A stretch of 64,000 nt of DNA from an uncultured bacterium (lineage in GTDB: Bacteria > Pseudomonadota > Alphaproteobacteria > Sphingomonadales > Sphingomonadaceae), in contig CAISGR010000050.1 of the NCBI GenBank assembly GCA_903884945.1, forward strand, positions 53,619-117,618, written 5' to 3'. Made by a program: the position numbers and the translations under genes. The number at the start of each line of letters is the position of its first letter. Position 1 is the first letter of the stretch. Positions 45,967 to 55,957 of this stretch are shown in pieces. The notes below the pieces were generated by a model. That model ran no database searches and was not told where the DNA came from. It worked only from the letters and a program-made list of their open reading frames with translations.

Positions 45967-46612
45967 CCGGCACGTCGAGCTTCGCGCTGTTGAAGTCGAC
46001 CGATCCATGCGGCGGCAGGGTCGCTGCTTCCGGGCGGATGATCCAGCTATAGACGGGGCGATCCTGTGAATCGGTCAGGTTGGCGCGGATGTCCGGAACG
46101 GGCTGGCTCTGGCCGGTCGGATTCACGATCCTGCCGCTGATCGCGAACATCTCGCTGCCATTGTCGAGGTCCCGGCGTTCCACCGGATTGTTGACGATCT
46201 TCAGCGGCGTCCCGGTGGCGCCGATCGGCAGGCCGAACTGCTTCGCGATGCCCGGCGCACCCGAATAGAGTATCGCGGCGGCGCCGACGAGCATGGCGAA
46301 TCCGGCAGCGAAGGCAGCCATCGTCCAGCGCCGCGCCGGATTGCGGCGCGGGCGGAAGGGTGGCTGGTGTGCAAAGGCGTCATAGTCAGGCGCCGTTCCG
46401 GGCGGCGCGATCTCGACATCGGGGGGCTGGACCGGCGGTGGCGGAGTGCGCTGTGCTGCCGGTGCCTCCGCCCGGGCGACCAGATCGAGTACCTGTCCCG
46501 GCTGGAACCAGCTATGCTTGCAGCTGGCGCACCGCACGGTTCTGCCTTCGGCCCCGATCGCTGAATCGGGAACGAGGTATCTGGTCCGGCATTGGGTGCA
46601 TTCGAGGATCAT
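45917..46612 (-). CDS. MJ0042-type zinc-ribbon membrane protein
   Basis: 231 aa. The N-terminal zinc ribbon CTQCRTRYLVPDSAIG with a second CASCKHSWF pair is the MJ0042/zinc_ribbon_5 motif; a proline-rich stretch and one membrane helix (AAFAAGFAMLVGAAAILYSG) follow; the periplasmic part resembles DUF3426. The start at 46612 is set by the ribbon. It is divergent from ftsE, often the neighbour of such proteins in alphaproteobacteria. Role unknown. Confidence 0.85.
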   Translation of the reverse strand: MILECTQCRTRYLVPDSAIGAEGRTVRCASCKHSWFQPGQVLDLVARAEAPAAQRTPPPPVQPPDVEIAPPGTAPDYDAFAHQPPFRPRRNPARRWTMAAFAAGFAMLVGAAAILYSGAPGIAKQFGLPIGATGTPLKIVNNPVERRDLDNGSEMFAISGRIVNPTGQSQPVPDIRANLTDSQDRPVYSWIIRPEAATLPPHGSVDFNSAKLDVPVNSKKLVLSFSGEGAP

Positions 46613-46784
46613 CTTGGGCCGCTTCTGGCGCCGCGGGCCGCACGGCGCCTGTCCGGAATCTAAGCACGCACCGGCGGCGTGTTGCAAGTCTTTCGGCCGT
46701 GTCGGGCCGCGGCCCGCTTGTGGCCCGCGCCCGGAACGTGCGATGGCGGAGGGGGATCAGCAGGAAGCGGGCATCGCGCCGAGA

Positions 46785-47501
46785 ATGGCGAATATCGTCC
46801 AGTTCGAAAATGTGGGGCTTCGCTACGGCACCGGCCAGGAGACGCTGTCCGATGTCAGCTTCACGCTGTCGACCGGGTCCTTCTATTTCCTGACCGGCGC
46901 GAGCGGTGCCGGAAAGACCTCGCTGCTCAAGCTGCTGTACCTTTCCCAACGCCCCACCCGCGGCCTGATCCGGCTGTTCGGCGAGGACGCGGTGACATTG
47001 CCGCGCAAGCGTCTCCCCGGCTTTCGCCGGCGCATCGGCGTGGTGTTTCAGGATTTCCGGCTCGTCCCGCACCTCTCGGCCTATGACAATATCGCGCTTC
47101 CGCTGCGCGTCTCGGGTGTTCCCGAAAGCGATGTCGAGGCGCCGGTGCGCGAGATGCTCGCCTGGGTCGGCCTGTCCGATCGCGTCCAGGCCAAGCCCCC
47201 GACGCTTTCGGGCGGCGAGCAGCAGCGTGTCGCAATCGCCCGCGCCGTCATCGGCCGTCCGGAGATCCTCGTTGCCGACGAGCCCACCGGCAACGTGGAT
47301 CCAGATATGGCCGAGCGGCTGCTCCACCTGTTCGATTCGCTCAACCGGCTCGGCACCACCGTCGTCGTCGCCACGCACGACTTCCATCTGCTCGGGCGCA
47401 TTCCCAACGCGCATATGATGCGGCTGGACAAGGGCCGGCTACTCGATCCCACCGGGTCGCTGCGCTTCCCGCCGGTCCAGCCGGCCGAGCCCGGCGCGTG
47501 A
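46785..47501 (+). CDS. ftsE: cell division ATP-binding protein FtsE
   Basis: 238 aa ABC ATPase. Walker A is GASGAGKT at residues 38-45, the signature is LSGGEQQRVAIARA, and Walker B is ILVADEPTGNVD. FtsE with FtsX senses division and activates periplasmic murein hydrolases. ATG 46785 is preferred by family alignment; ATG 46743 would add 14 residues. Overlaps ftsX by 4 bases (GTGA). Confidence 0.95.
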   Translation: MANIVQFENVGLRYGTGQETLSDVSFTLSTGSFYFLTGASGAGKTSLLKLLYLSQRPTRGLIRLFGEDAVTLPRKRLPGFRRRIGVVFQDFRLVPHLSAYDNIALPLRVSGVPESDVEAPVREMLAWVGLSDRVQAKPPTLSGGEQQRVAIARAVIGRPEILVADEPTGNVDPDMAERLLHLFDSLNRLGTTVVVATHDFHLLGRIPNAHMMRLDKGRLLDPTGSLRFPPVQPAEPGA

Positions 47502-48391
47502 GTGTCAGGCTGATCACCTCCGCAGCCGACCGCCGCCTGCTCGACGAGAGCCGGGGAACGCGGGCGATGATGTGGATCATGGCGATCATGCTGTTCCTCA
47601 CGGTCCTCGCCGCTGCGCTCGGGCTCGGCACGCTCAGCGCCGCCACGTTGCTCGATCGCCAGCTCGCTGGTCGCCTGACGGTGCAGATCGTCGAGCCGGG
47701 CGATCGGGCGCGCGAGGCGCAGACCGCGCGGGCGCTCGCCGTGCTCCGCGGCCTGCCGGAAGTGCGTCGTGCGAGCGAAGTGAGCCGGACTGAACTCGTC
47801 AGGCTGCTCCAGCCGTGGCTCGGGCCCGACGGCGCAGACCCAGATCTGCCCGTGCCCGCGATGATCGACGTCGATCTCGGTATCGCCAGTGATGCGGCGG
47901 TCGCGCGGGTGACGCACGCGGTCAGGGCGGTTGCGCCGGCCGCGCGGGTCGATCGTCATGAAAGCTGGATGTCGCCCGTCAGCAATTTCATGAACATGGT
48001 CACCTGGCTCGCGCTCGGCCTCGTGCTGCTGATGGCCGGGGCGACCGCCGCGGTGGTGATCCTCGCGGCGCGCGCGGGACTGGAGACGCACCGCGATACG
48101 ATAGAGGTGCTGCATATGCTCGGCTCCACCGATGTTCAGGTCGCCCGGCTGTTCCAGCGCCGGATCGCGCTCGATACGCTGCTCGGCGGCATGATCGGCA
48201 CGGCCTTTGCCGGCGGGATGGTGGTGCTTGTCGGCCTGCAACTCGCGACGCTGGGATCCGATCTGCTCGGCGGGCTGGAGCTTTCGACACGGGACTGGCT
48301 GTTGCTCTGCCTGTTGCCGATCGCCTTTGCCTTGCTGGCGACTTTCGCCGCCCGGATGGCCGTGCTCGGCGCCCTCAGGCGAATCCTGTGA
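47498..48391 (+). CDS. ftsX: cell division protein FtsX
   Basis: 297 aa. An N-terminal membrane helix (IMAIMLFLTVLAAALGLGTL), a periplasmic domain of about 100 residues and three C-terminal helices (LGLVLLMAGATAAVVILAAR; GMIGTAFAGGMVVLVG; LCLLPIAFALLATFAA) form the FtsX fold. ETHRDTIEVLHMLGSTD is the conserved cytoplasmic loop that contacts FtsE. GTG start overlaps ftsE; the stop overlaps the YdcF-like gene. Confidence 0.93.
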   Translation: MSVRLITSAADRRLLDESRGTRAMMWIMAIMLFLTVLAAALGLGTLSAATLLDRQLAGRLTVQIVEPGDRAREAQTARALAVLRGLPEVRRASEVSRTELVRLLQPWLGPDGADPDLPVPAMIDVDLGIASDAAVARVTHAVRAVAPAARVDRHESWMSPVSNFMNMVTWLALGLVLLMAGATAAVVILAARAGLETHRDTIEVLHMLGSTDVQVARLFQRRIALDTLLGGMIGTAFAGGMVVLVGLQLATLGSDLLGGLELSTRDWLLLCLLPIAFALLATFAARMAVLGALRRIL

Positions 48392-48933
48392 TCCGCGGTG
48401 CCTTCCGGATCCTTTCTCTCGGGGCGCTGCTCTGGGCCGCCGGTTTCGGTGTGTTCCTCCTCGCCATTCCTGGCCCGCTCGATCATCGGAAAACCGATGC
48501 GATCGTGGTTCCGACCGGCGGGGCCGGCCGGATCGATCGCGGGATCGCCCTGCTCAAGGAGCAGGCGGCGAAGCGGATGCTGGTGACCGGCGTGGCACCG
48601 GAGGTGCGTCCGATCGATCTCGCCCGCGAATATCAGGAAAAGCCCGCCCTTTTCGCCTGTTGCATCGATCTCGGTCGCGAGGCGGTCGATACCCGCTCCA
48701 ATGCGGCCGAGACGGCGGATTGGGTACGGCGTCATCACTACAAGTCGGTGCGGCTCGTCACGTCGGACTGGCATCTCGCCCGTGCGCGGCTGGAGCTGAC
48801 TCATGCCCTGGGCAGCGATGTCGCGGTGCTGGGCGATGGCGTGAAGAGCAGTCCGCGTTACGGAATTCTCGTCGCGGAATATAACAAATTGCTGCTGCGC
48901 CGTGTCGCGCTCTGGCTGGGGATCGGCGAATGA
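48388..48933 (+). CDS. YdcF/ElyC family (DUF218) membrane-associated protein
   Basis: 181 aa. One N-terminal helix followed by a DUF218 domain with DAIVVPTGGAGRIDRGI, EAVDTRSNAAETADWV and LVTSDWHLARA. In E. coli the relative ElyC affects peptidoglycan or lipid-carrier metabolism. Embedded between ftsX and plsC with 4-base overlaps on both sides, so an envelope function is probable. Confidence 0.88.
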   Translation: MIRGAFRILSLGALLWAAGFGVFLLAIPGPLDHRKTDAIVVPTGGAGRIDRGIALLKEQAAKRMLVTGVAPEVRPIDLAREYQEKPALFACCIDLGREAVDTRSNAAETADWVRRHHYKSVRLVTSDWHLARARLELTHALGSDVAVLGDGVKSSPRYGILVAEYNKLLLRRVALWLGIGE

Positions 48934-49616
48934 AATGGGTCCGGACGATCCTGTTCATGATCGTGTTCTACGGCGTCTCGGTGCCGATCGTGCTCCTGAC
49001 GCCGATCACCGCGCTGTTCGGCCGCAAGGCGCTGATCGTCCACACCCATATCTGGACCAAGTTCCACGGCTGGGCGACCGAGCATATCCTGGGCATCCGG
49101 CGCCGGGTCGAAGGCGTGCTGTTCGTGGATGGTCCGGTGATCTACGCGGCCAAGCACCAGGCGATGTACGAAACGCTTGAGCTCGGGCGGATGCTGCGCA
49201 CGCCGGCGATCGTGATGAAGCAGGAACTAGCCTCGATTCCGGTCTGGGGATGGGCGGCACGACGTTATGGCGTCATCGTCGTCGATCGCGAGGCGTCGGC
49301 GTCCGCGTTGCGGCGCATGGTGCGCGAGGGCCAGGCGGAGCTGGCGCTTGGCCGCTCGATCCTGATCTTCCCGGAGGGAACGCGCGTACCACCGGGCGAA
49401 CAGCCGCCGCTACGCGCCGGCTTTGCCGGGCTGTACCAGATGCTGAAGATCCCGGTGATCCCGGTCGCGATCGATTCAGGCCTTGTCTGGCCGAAGCACG
49501 GGCCCAAGCATGCCGGTGTCGTGACCTTTCGGTTCGGCGAGCCGATCCCGCCCGGGCTGCCCCGCGCCGAGGCGGAGCGGCGTGTACACGCCGCGATCAA
49601 CGCGCTTGAGCGATAA
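48930..49616 (+). CDS. plsC: 1-acyl-sn-glycerol-3-phosphate acyltransferase
   Basis: 228 aa. The catalytic block is AAKHQAMYE (H76 with E81 in place of the usual aspartate), then FPEGTR at 147-152 and PVIPVAIDSG as the fourth block. It acylates lysophosphatidate to phosphatidate, the precursor of membrane phospholipid. A short hydrophobic N-terminus anchors it. Last gene of the ftsE-ftsX-YdcF-plsC operon; tyrA converges 34 bases downstream. Confidence 0.88.
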   Translation: MKWVRTILFMIVFYGVSVPIVLLTPITALFGRKALIVHTHIWTKFHGWATEHILGIRRRVEGVLFVDGPVIYAAKHQAMYETLELGRMLRTPAIVMKQELASIPVWGWAARRYGVIVVDREASASALRRMVREGQAELALGRSILIFPEGTRVPPGEQPPLRAGFAGLYQMLKIPVIPVAIDSGLVWPKHGPKHAGVVTFRFGEPIPPGLPRAEAERRVHAAINALER

Positions 49617-49650
49617 GGCGGCCAGCCGCTCCGTTCCGGCGCGGCCCTCT

Positions 49651-50559
49651 TCAGTCGTGCGTGCGGCCGAAATCGGGCGCCGGATCGTCCTGGCCCTGTT
49701 CGATGATGCCGCGCCTGATCGCCCGCGTCTTCGTGAACAGGTCGAACAGTTCGTCGCCCTTGCCCCAGCGGATGGCGCGTTGGAGCGCTGAAAGATCCTC
49801 GGAAAAGCGCTGGAGCATGTCGAGCACCGCTTCGCGATTGGCGAGGAACACGTCGCGCCACATCGTCGGGTCCGAGGCGGCGATGCGGGTGAAGTCCCGA
49901 AAGCCGCCTGCCGAATATTTGATCACCTCGCTGCGGGTCACCTCTTCCATGTCGGAGGCGGTGCCGACGATGGTGTAGGCGATCAGGTGCGGCAAGTGGC
50001 TGGTGATCGCAAGCACGCGGTCGTGATGCGCCGGCTCCATGATCTCGACCTCGGCGCCGAGCCGCCGCCAGAATTCGCTCACCCGCTCGACTGCCAGGGG
50101 ATCGGTTCCCTCCGGCGGCGTCACGATGCACCAGCGCTTGTGGAACAGCGTGGCGAAGCCCGCCTCGGGGCCGCTCCGCTCGGTTCCGGCAACCGGATGC
50201 GCCGGCACGATCACCGCGCCGGGCAGCGCCTCGGCCAGGGCGCGCGCTACCTCTTCCTTGCACGAGCCGACGTCGCTGACGATCGCGTCAGCGGGCAGGT
50301 CGGCGGCGATCTCCGCGGCCGCGGCGCCCATGGCGCCCACGGGAACGCAGAAGATCACCAGATCGGCATCGATCACCGCGGCGCCGGCGGAATCGGCGAT
50401 ATCGTCGAACAACTGCAGCCGGTCGACCGTCGAGCGCACCTCGGGGTCCGCATCATAGCCCGTCAGCCGCACTGTCGGCATCTGCGCGCGTACCGCGCGG
50501 GCGATCGAGGAGCCGATCAGGCCGATGCCGATGATCGTGATGCGGGCAAAGGGAAGCAT
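49651..50559 (-). CDS. tyrA: prephenate dehydrogenase
   Basis: 302 aa from the ATG at 50559. NAD binding is by ITIIGIGLIGSSIARAV, and the substrate-binding VSDVGSCK, PAHPVAGTERSGPEAG and ITSHLPHLIAY with the catalytic histidine are complete. It oxidatively decarboxylates prephenate toward tyrosine. No chorismate mutase or regulatory ACT domain is attached. Start 50577 is an alternative that adds six residues. The divergent spacer to the flavin oxidase is 88 bases. Confidence 0.92.
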   Translation of the reverse strand: MLPFARITIIGIGLIGSSIARAVRAQMPTVRLTGYDADPEVRSTVDRLQLFDDIADSAGAAVIDADLVIFCVPVGAMGAAAAEIAADLPADAIVSDVGSCKEEVARALAEALPGAVIVPAHPVAGTERSGPEAGFATLFHKRWCIVTPPEGTDPLAVERVSEFWRRLGAEVEIMEPAHHDRVLAITSHLPHLIAYTIVGTASDMEEVTRSEVIKYSAGGFRDFTRIAASDPTMWRDVFLANREAVLDMLQRFSEDLSALQRAIRWGKGDELFDLFTKTRAIRRGIIEQGQDDPAPDFGRTHD

Positions 50560-50647
50560 GCCGCCCGCATGGCTCATGGCTTTCGCTAAGGCAAGCTGGT
50601 GCTCGGCCGTACTCCTGCTAGGACACGCGGAAATTCGGGGAGGCTTG

Positions 50648-52201
50648 ATGCGCGGAAGCTCGACATTCTGGGAGGCGCTTGAATCCGCGCGCCGGCTGAA
50701 CCTCGCGGCCGCCGGCGAGCGTCCGCCAGTCGCCGGATCTCCAGGGATGAGCCGGCGTGCGCTGCTCCAGGCGCTCGGCGCGGCTGGGCTCGCCGCCGCC
50801 CTGCCCAGGCCCCTGCGCGCTGCGCCGCTTCACGGTCCCGTGGCGATCGTCGGCGGCGGGATCGCGGGGTTGTCGGCCTTATGGCACCTTACCGAAGCGG
50901 GGATCGACGCGCGCGTCTATGAGGCACGGCCCCGGCTCGGCGGCCGCATGCTTACCCATCGGCCGGCGCGGGGCGCCGCGATGGAGGTCGGCGGGCAGTT
51001 GGTGAACACCGATCACGCCGACATGCACATGCTCGCCCGAGTCTTCGGCATCGGCCTGATCGATCGCAAGGGCGAGGCGCATCGTACCATGGTGCTGGCT
51101 GACGGCACTGAACTGCCGACCGCTACGCTCGCCGAGGCGCTGCGCCCGATCGCCGCGCAGATATCCGCGGATTCCGATCGCCTCGACAAGGACTACGCGC
51201 GGGCGGCGGCCGAGCTGGATCGCCTGTCGATCAGCGGCTATCTCGATCGGCACGCCGCCAAGCTCGTCCAGCCCTGGGTGCGGCACCTGATGGAGGCGAC
51301 CAGTCGCACCGAATATGGCGTCGAGCCCGGCCAGGCTTCTGCGATCGAACTGATCTTCAACCTGCCGACGGTCGATGGCGATCGGATCGATGTGTTGAGC
51401 CGCAGCGACGAACGCTATCTGATCGAGGGCGGCAGCGACACGCTGATCGCGGCGATGGCGGGAAAGCTCCACGATCGGATCGAGACCGGCAGGCGCCTGC
51501 TGCGCATCGAGGCGCATGGTTCCGGTGCCCGGTTGCGCTTTCTGGATGGAACGATCGTCAAGGCTGGCGCGGTGATCGTCGCGGTACCCGCGCCGCTGAT
51601 GCGCCAGATCGATTTCCGCGTGCCGCTGCCGCCCCTGTGGCGGCGGTTCATCGCCGAGATGGAACTGGGGCGTAACGAGAAGATTCAGGCCGTCATGGCG
51701 TCAAGGCCATGGGAGGCGCCGATCGGTCGGGGCGGCGATTTGTGGCAGACCGACGCCAGCGCCGGCGCCGCGCTGGGCTGGGACGGCGGGGTCCGCCCCG
51801 CCCAAGGGCCGGGCAGCGTCTGGACCTGGTTTCTCGGCGGTGACGAGGTCGCGGCGGCTGCCATGGCCGATCCCGTGCAACTGGCCGGCCGCTTCGCCGA
51901 AATGGCCGAGGGCGGGGTGCCCGGTTTCGGGGCGGCGATGGCGGGCACGGTGCGCCGCACCGCATGGCATCGCGATCCGCTGGCGCTCGGCGCCTATGTC
52001 AACTTCCGCCCTGGCCAGCTCACTCGTTTCGGCGGGCTGATCTGGGTCGAGGGCGGCAGCGGACCGAAGCATCATGCGCTGCCAGGCCCTGTCCAGTTTG
52101 CCGGCGAGCATCTCTCCGATGCCTATCCGGGCTATATGAATGGTGGCGCGCAGACCGGGCGGCTCGCGGCGCAGGCGATCATGGCAGCGCACCATGCTTG
52201 A
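50648..52201 (+). CDS. flavin-containing amine oxidase, probably Tat-exported
   Basis: 517 aa. A twin-arginine signal lies near residues 34-60 ([20 protein letters not shown]), so folded export is likely. The FAD motif [17 protein letters not shown] follows, with [12 protein letters not shown], and the C-terminal [21 protein letters not shown] of amine oxidases. A catalytic link to a specific amine cannot be given. ATG 50648 has a GGGGAGG ribosome site. Confidence 0.86.
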   Translation: MRGSSTFWEALESARRLNLAAAGERPPVAGSPGMSRRALLQALGAAGLAAALPRPLRAAPLHGPVAIVGGGIAGLSALWHLTEAGIDARVYEARPRLGGRMLTHRPARGAAMEVGGQLVNTDHADMHMLARVFGIGLIDRKGEAHRTMVLADGTELPTATLAEALRPIAAQISADSDRLDKDYARAAAELDRLSISGYLDRHAAKLVQPWVRHLMEATSRTEYGVEPGQASAIELIFNLPTVDGDRIDVLSRSDERYLIEGGSDTLIAAMAGKLHDRIETGRRLLRIEAHGSGARLRFLDGTIVKAGAVIVAVPAPLMRQIDFRVPLPPLWRRFIAEMELGRNEKIQAVMASRPWEAPIGRGGDLWQTDASAGAALGWDGGVRPAQGPGSVWTWFLGGDEVAAAAMADPVQLAGRFAEMAEGGVPGFGAAMAGTVRRTAWHRDPLALGAYVNFRPGQLTRFGGLIWVEGGSGPKHHALPGPVQFAGEHLSDAYPGYMNGGAQTGRLAAQAIMAAHHA

Positions 52202-52233
52202 ATGGTGGCGCCCGCCCGCCTAACCCCGCCGCC

Positions 52234-53352
52234 ATGTCGGACGACACGCGCTTCGGGCTTGCCCGCCATGTTAAGCTGCCAGGGCCGCTGCTGCTCGATG
52301 GCGGCGCACTGCTGTCGCCGATCGAGATTGCCTATGAAACCTACGGCATGCTCGCGCCGGACGGTGGCAACGCGATCCTGATCTGCCACGCTCTGACTGG
52401 TGATCAGAATGTCGCGAGTAACCACCCGATCACCGGCAAGCCCGGCTGGTGGACCCGCTTGGTCGGCCCGGGCAAACCGGTCGATCCGGAGCGCCATTTC
52501 GTCATCTGCTCCAACGTGCTCGGCGGCTGTACCGGCTCGTCGGGGCCGGCAACGGTCAACCCCGCAACGGGCAAGCCCTGGGGCATGACGTTTCCGGTCA
52601 TCACCATTCGCGACATGGTGCGCGCCCAGGCGCTGCTGCTCGACCATCTCGGCGTCGGCACGCTGGCGGCAGTGATCGGCGGCTCGATGGGCGGGATGCA
52701 GGCACTAAGCTGGTCGGCGACGTTCCCCGACCGGGTGCGGGCGGCGGTCGTGATCGCTTCGGCGGCGCGCCACACGGCCCAGAATATCGCGTTTCACGAA
52801 GTCGGTCGCCAGGCCGTGATGGCCGACCCCAACTGGCGCGGCGGGGATTATTATGCGTCGGGCGAGCCGCCGGTAGCCGGGCTGGCGGTTGCCAGGATGG
52901 CGGCGCACATTACCTATCTGTCCGAAGCCGGGCTGACCGAGAAGTTCGGTCGCCGGCTCCAGACCCGTTCGGCCAAGAGCTTCGGCTTCGATGCCGATTT
53001 CCAGGTCGAAAGCTATCTGCGCCACCAGGGGATCAGCTTCGTCGACCGGTTCGACGCCAATTCCTATCTCTATATCACCCGTGCGACCGACTATTTCGAT
53101 TTGGCCGAGGAACATGGCGGGCATCTCGCAAACGCCTTCAAGGCAAGCGCGGCGCGCTTCTGCCTGATCAGCTTCGATACCGACTGGCTCTATCCCACGT
53201 CCGAATCGCGCGCGATCGTCCATGCGCTCAACGCCGCCGGTGCCCCGGTGAGCTTTGTCGAGCTGAACTCTCCCTTCGGTCATGATGCCTTCTTGCTCGA
53301 TTCGCCGGGCATGAACCGGGTGATTGACGGCTTCCTGAGGGCGGGAAAATGA
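52234..53352 (+). CDS. metX: homoserine O-acetyltransferase
   Basis: 372 aa alpha/beta hydrolase. The oxyanion and binding motif [13 protein letters not shown] is present, the nucleophile serine is in [13 protein letters not shown], and the acid and base are in SFDTDWLYP and GHDAFLL. It activates homoserine for methionine synthesis. Starts 32 bases after the oxidase, with no room for a leader riboswitch; overlaps metW by 4 bases. MetX and succinyl versus acetyl specificity is not fully decidable from sequence. Confidence 0.93.
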   Translation: MSDDTRFGLARHVKLPGPLLLDGGALLSPIEIAYETYGMLAPDGGNAILICHALTGDQNVASNHPITGKPGWWTRLVGPGKPVDPERHFVICSNVLGGCTGSSGPATVNPATGKPWGMTFPVITIRDMVRAQALLLDHLGVGTLAAVIGGSMGGMQALSWSATFPDRVRAAVVIASAARHTAQNIAFHEVGRQAVMADPNWRGGDYYASGEPPVAGLAVARMAAHITYLSEAGLTEKFGRRLQTRSAKSFGFDADFQVESYLRHQGISFVDRFDANSYLYITRATDYFDLAEEHGGHLANAFKASAARFCLISFDTDWLYPTSESRAIVHALNAAGAPVSFVELNSPFGHDAFLLDSPGMNRVIDGFLRAGK

Positions 53353-53936
53353 GCCTGCGCCCCGATCTCGCGATCATTGCCGACAATGTCGCCCCGGGCA
53401 GTCGCGTGCTCGATGTCGGTTGCGGCGATGGCGCGCTGATGGCCGCGCTGCGCGACGCCAAGGGTGTCGACGCACGCGGGCTGGAGCTGGATGCCGGCAA
53501 TGTCGCCGCCGCCGTCTCGCGCGGGCTCTCGGTGATCCAGGGCGATGCGGATTCGGATCTCGCCGACTATCCGGATGCGAGCTTCGACTATGCGATCCTC
53601 AGCCAGACCCTGCAGACCACGCGGCGCCCCGATATGGTGCTCGATCACCTGCTCAGGATCGGGCGGCGTGCCTTTGTTTCCTTCCCGAATTTCGCGCATT
53701 GGCGGGGGCGCCTGTCGCTGATGTGGGGCGGGCGCATGCCGGTGACGCGGTTACTGCCCGAGGAATGGTACGACACCCCCAATATCCACCATCTCACGAT
53801 CGATGATTTTCGGGCCTTCGTAAAAGGCCGCGGAATCACCGTCGAAGGCGCGTGGTTCCTGTCGGGCGGCAAGCGCACGACGTCTGCCGGTGCCAATTTC
53901 TTCGCCGAACACGCTGTGTTCCTGCTGAAAAGTTGA
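53349..53936 (+). CDS. metW: methionine biosynthesis protein MetW
   Basis: 195 aa SAM-methyltransferase fold. [15 protein letters not shown] and [16 protein letters not shown] are typical, and [18 protein letters not shown] is the MetW-specific segment. It partners MetX in methionine synthesis in many proteobacteria. Its stop codon lies inside a TTGAT-N4-ATCAA palindrome that precedes the response-regulator gene. Confidence 0.93.
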   Translation: MSLRPDLAIIADNVAPGSRVLDVGCGDGALMAALRDAKGVDARGLELDAGNVAAAVSRGLSVIQGDADSDLADYPDASFDYAILSQTLQTTRRPDMVLDHLLRIGRRAFVSFPNFAHWRGRLSLMWGGRMPVTRLLPEEWYDTPNIHHLTIDDFRAFVKGRGITVEGAWFLSGGKRTTSAGANFFAEHAVFLLKS

Positions 53937-53972
53937 TCTCGATCAAGGAACCTTCGGGTCCTTCAGACGGTT
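53933..53972 (+). promoter_or_regulatory. FNR/FixK-like box and EcfG-like promoter before the response regulator
   Basis: TTGATCTCGATCAA (53933-53946) equals the FNR/FixK consensus TTGAT-N4-ATCAA. Just after it GGAAC (53947-53951), 16 bases, and CGGTT (53968-53972) resemble the EcfG general-stress promoter GGAAC-N16/17-CGTT with one mismatch at the -10. The start codon is at 53999. Either or both may be real. Confidence 0.5.
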
Positions 53973-53998
53973 GGCGCCATGAATCTTTGGAAAAGACC

Positions 53999-54403
53999 AT
54001 GTCCAGCACCGTTTTGATTGTTGAAGACGAAATTTTCGTGGCGCTCGATCTCGAGCGAATCCTGACTGACGCCGGCTATCACGTGGCCGCCATTGCCGCG
54101 GATCGCAGCGGAGCGATCCAGGCTGCGCAAGACTGTCATTTTGCCTTGGTTGACGTCAATCTGCGCGATGGTGCGACCGGCCCCGGCCTCGCCGCCACCC
54201 TGGCGCGCGATTTCGGGATGAAGGTGATCTTCGTTACCGCCAATCCGGCCCAGATCGGCGCGGGCGAGGGGGCCCTCGGTTATATCCGCAAGCCCTTCAA
54301 CAAGGCCGCGATCCTCGCAGCGGCGGCGCTGGCGAGTTCGGACGCCCAGCCCGCGGCGAACGACGATCTCGTCTTGCTCGACGGTGCCGTCAGCCGCGGC
54401 TGA
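53999..54403 (+). CDS. single-domain response regulator
   Basis: 134 aa, one receiver domain and no output domain. Metal and phosphorylation residues are present: VEDE at 9-12, D52 in ALVDVNLR, T80 in FVTAN and K98 in RKPF. It lacks the FATGY motif of the SdrG-type stress regulators. Convergent with an HWE kinase (14-base overlap of 3' ends), its likely phospho-donor. The signals at 53933 suggest low-oxygen or stress control. Confidence 0.88.
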   Translation: MSSTVLIVEDEIFVALDLERILTDAGYHVAAIAADRSGAIQAAQDCHFALVDVNLRDGATGPGLAATLARDFGMKVIFVTANPAQIGAGEGALGYIRKPFNKAAILAAAALASSDAQPAANDDLVLLDGAVSRG

Positions 54404-55934
54404 ACGCGCTGCGCGGAATAGCGATTTCCACTGCCAGACCTTCCGGCCGCCAGTCCCGCGTCACCTTCCCGCCCAGCTGGCGGACCGCGCTCATCTCCAT
54501 CAGTTGCGATCCGAACCCAGCGGTGGTCGGGGCGGTGATCGGCGGGCCGCCGATCTCGGTCCACAGCAGGGCGATCGTCTCGTCCTCGCCGGTGATGTCG
54601 ATCGTGATCCTGCCGTCATCGTTGCGAAGCGCGCCATATTTGGTGGCGTTGGTGGCAAGCTCATGGAACAACAGGGCAAGCGGCGTGGCGGATCGATCGT
54701 CGATATCGACGTCGGGGCCGGTGACCGTAATCCGCCCGGCCTCGGATGCCTGATACGGCCGGAACAGTTCGCCCAGCAGCCCGATCAGGCTGTTCTGCGC
54801 CGCAAGCGGGCGCGACTGGGCGCTGTGGGGCCTCACGAAATCGTGCGCGCGGCCGAGTGCATTGATCCGTTCGCGCAGATCTTCTGCGACGCCGGCGAGC
54901 TCGGGCTTGGCCCGCGCCGCGAAGCCAACCAGCCCGGCGATCACGGCGAAGATGTTCTTGATGCGGTGGCTCAGTTCCTGCGCAACGATCTCGCGCTGTT
55001 CACTTGCCAGTTTCTGCTCGTGAATATCGGTGCAGGTGCCGAACCACCGGACGATCGCGCCCGATTCGTCACGCAGCGGCAGCGCCCGGCCGAGCGTCCA
55101 ACGATAGTCGCCGTCCGCGCGGCGCAGCCGATATTCGATCTGATAGGGATCGCCGGTTTCCAGCGAACGCTGCCAGCTGGCCCAGGCGGGCTCCCGGTCG
55201 TCGGGATGGAACATGCCATTCCATTCCTCCCCGTCAGTCGATCCCTCGGGCATGCCGGTGAACTCATACCAGCGCGCGTTGTAGTAATCGTGATAGCCGT
55301 CGGGCAGGGTCGACCACACCATCTGTGGCATCGCATCGGCGAGCACGCGAAACCGGTTGTGGCTCTCGCTCAGCGCGCGGTGGCTGGCATTCTGCGTCTC
55401 GCGCCAGGCAGCGGCATCGCGGCTGTCGCGCAACCGTGCCATCACCGCCTCCGCCAGCGTGGCGAGCCCCTGGCGCTGCAGCGGCGTGAGTCCCTCGCGC
55501 GGGACCGTGTCGATCACGCAGAGCGACCCGAGCGGCACGCCCTCGTCCGACACGAGCGGTGCCCCGGCGTAGAAGCGGATGAAGGGGACATCGATGACCT
55601 GCGGATTGTCCGCGAACCGCGGGTCGCGCGTAGCGTCGGGCACGACCATGATGTCGTGCTCGAGCATCGCTACGGCGCAGAAGGACGTCTCGACCGGGCC
55701 CTCGGGCGCGTCATAGCCCGTGCGTGCCATGAAGCTCTGGCGATGCTCCTCGACGATATTGACCAGTGCGACCGGCGCCGCGCACAGCGCAGCCGCGAAA
55801 TCGGTGATCCGGGTCAGACCATCGTCGGCGCGAAGCGACTCGATGTCATGCGCCGCCAGCGCCTCGGCTCGCATCCTTTGGTCGGTCCTCCAGCCGGAGG
55901 AGGCGGCCGCGCCGGCCGGTGGAATCTCGCTCAT
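54390..55934 (-). CDS. HWE-family sensor histidine kinase with GAF and PAS domains
   Basis: 514 aa. A GAF domain covers about residues 30-170, a PAS domain with PAC about 190-310, then an HWE kinase: phospho-acceptor H323 in ELSHRIKNIFAVI, N box FHELATNATKYGAL (423-436) and the W-x-E motif LLWTEIGGPP (458-460). No membrane segment, so it is a soluble sensor; the GAF resembles that of light/redox sensors but lacks an obvious chromophore cysteine. Probable partner of the convergent receiver. Confidence 0.9.
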   Translation of the reverse strand: MSEIPPAGAAASSGWRTDQRMRAEALAAHDIESLRADDGLTRITDFAAALCAAPVALVNIVEEHRQSFMARTGYDAPEGPVETSFCAVAMLEHDIMVVPDATRDPRFADNPQVIDVPFIRFYAGAPLVSDEGVPLGSLCVIDTVPREGLTPLQRQGLATLAEAVMARLRDSRDAAAWRETQNASHRALSESHNRFRVLADAMPQMVWSTLPDGYHDYYNARWYEFTGMPEGSTDGEEWNGMFHPDDREPAWASWQRSLETGDPYQIEYRLRRADGDYRWTLGRALPLRDESGAIVRWFGTCTDIHEQKLASEQREIVAQELSHRIKNIFAVIAGLVGFAARAKPELAGVAEDLRERINALGRAHDFVRPHSAQSRPLAAQNSLIGLLGELFRPYQASEAGRITVTGPDVDIDDRSATPLALLFHELATNATKYGALRNDDGRITIDITGEDETIALLWTEIGGPPITAPTTAGFGSQLMEMSAVRQLGGKVTRDWRPEGLAVEIAIPRSAFSRG

Positions 55935-55957
55935 GGGAAGCGAAACGCGCGAAATCG

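Noticed and set aside
52202..52233. SAM riboswitch in front of metX
   Set aside because: Only 32 bases separate metX from the preceding gene, too short for a known SAM aptamer, and no such fold is visible.
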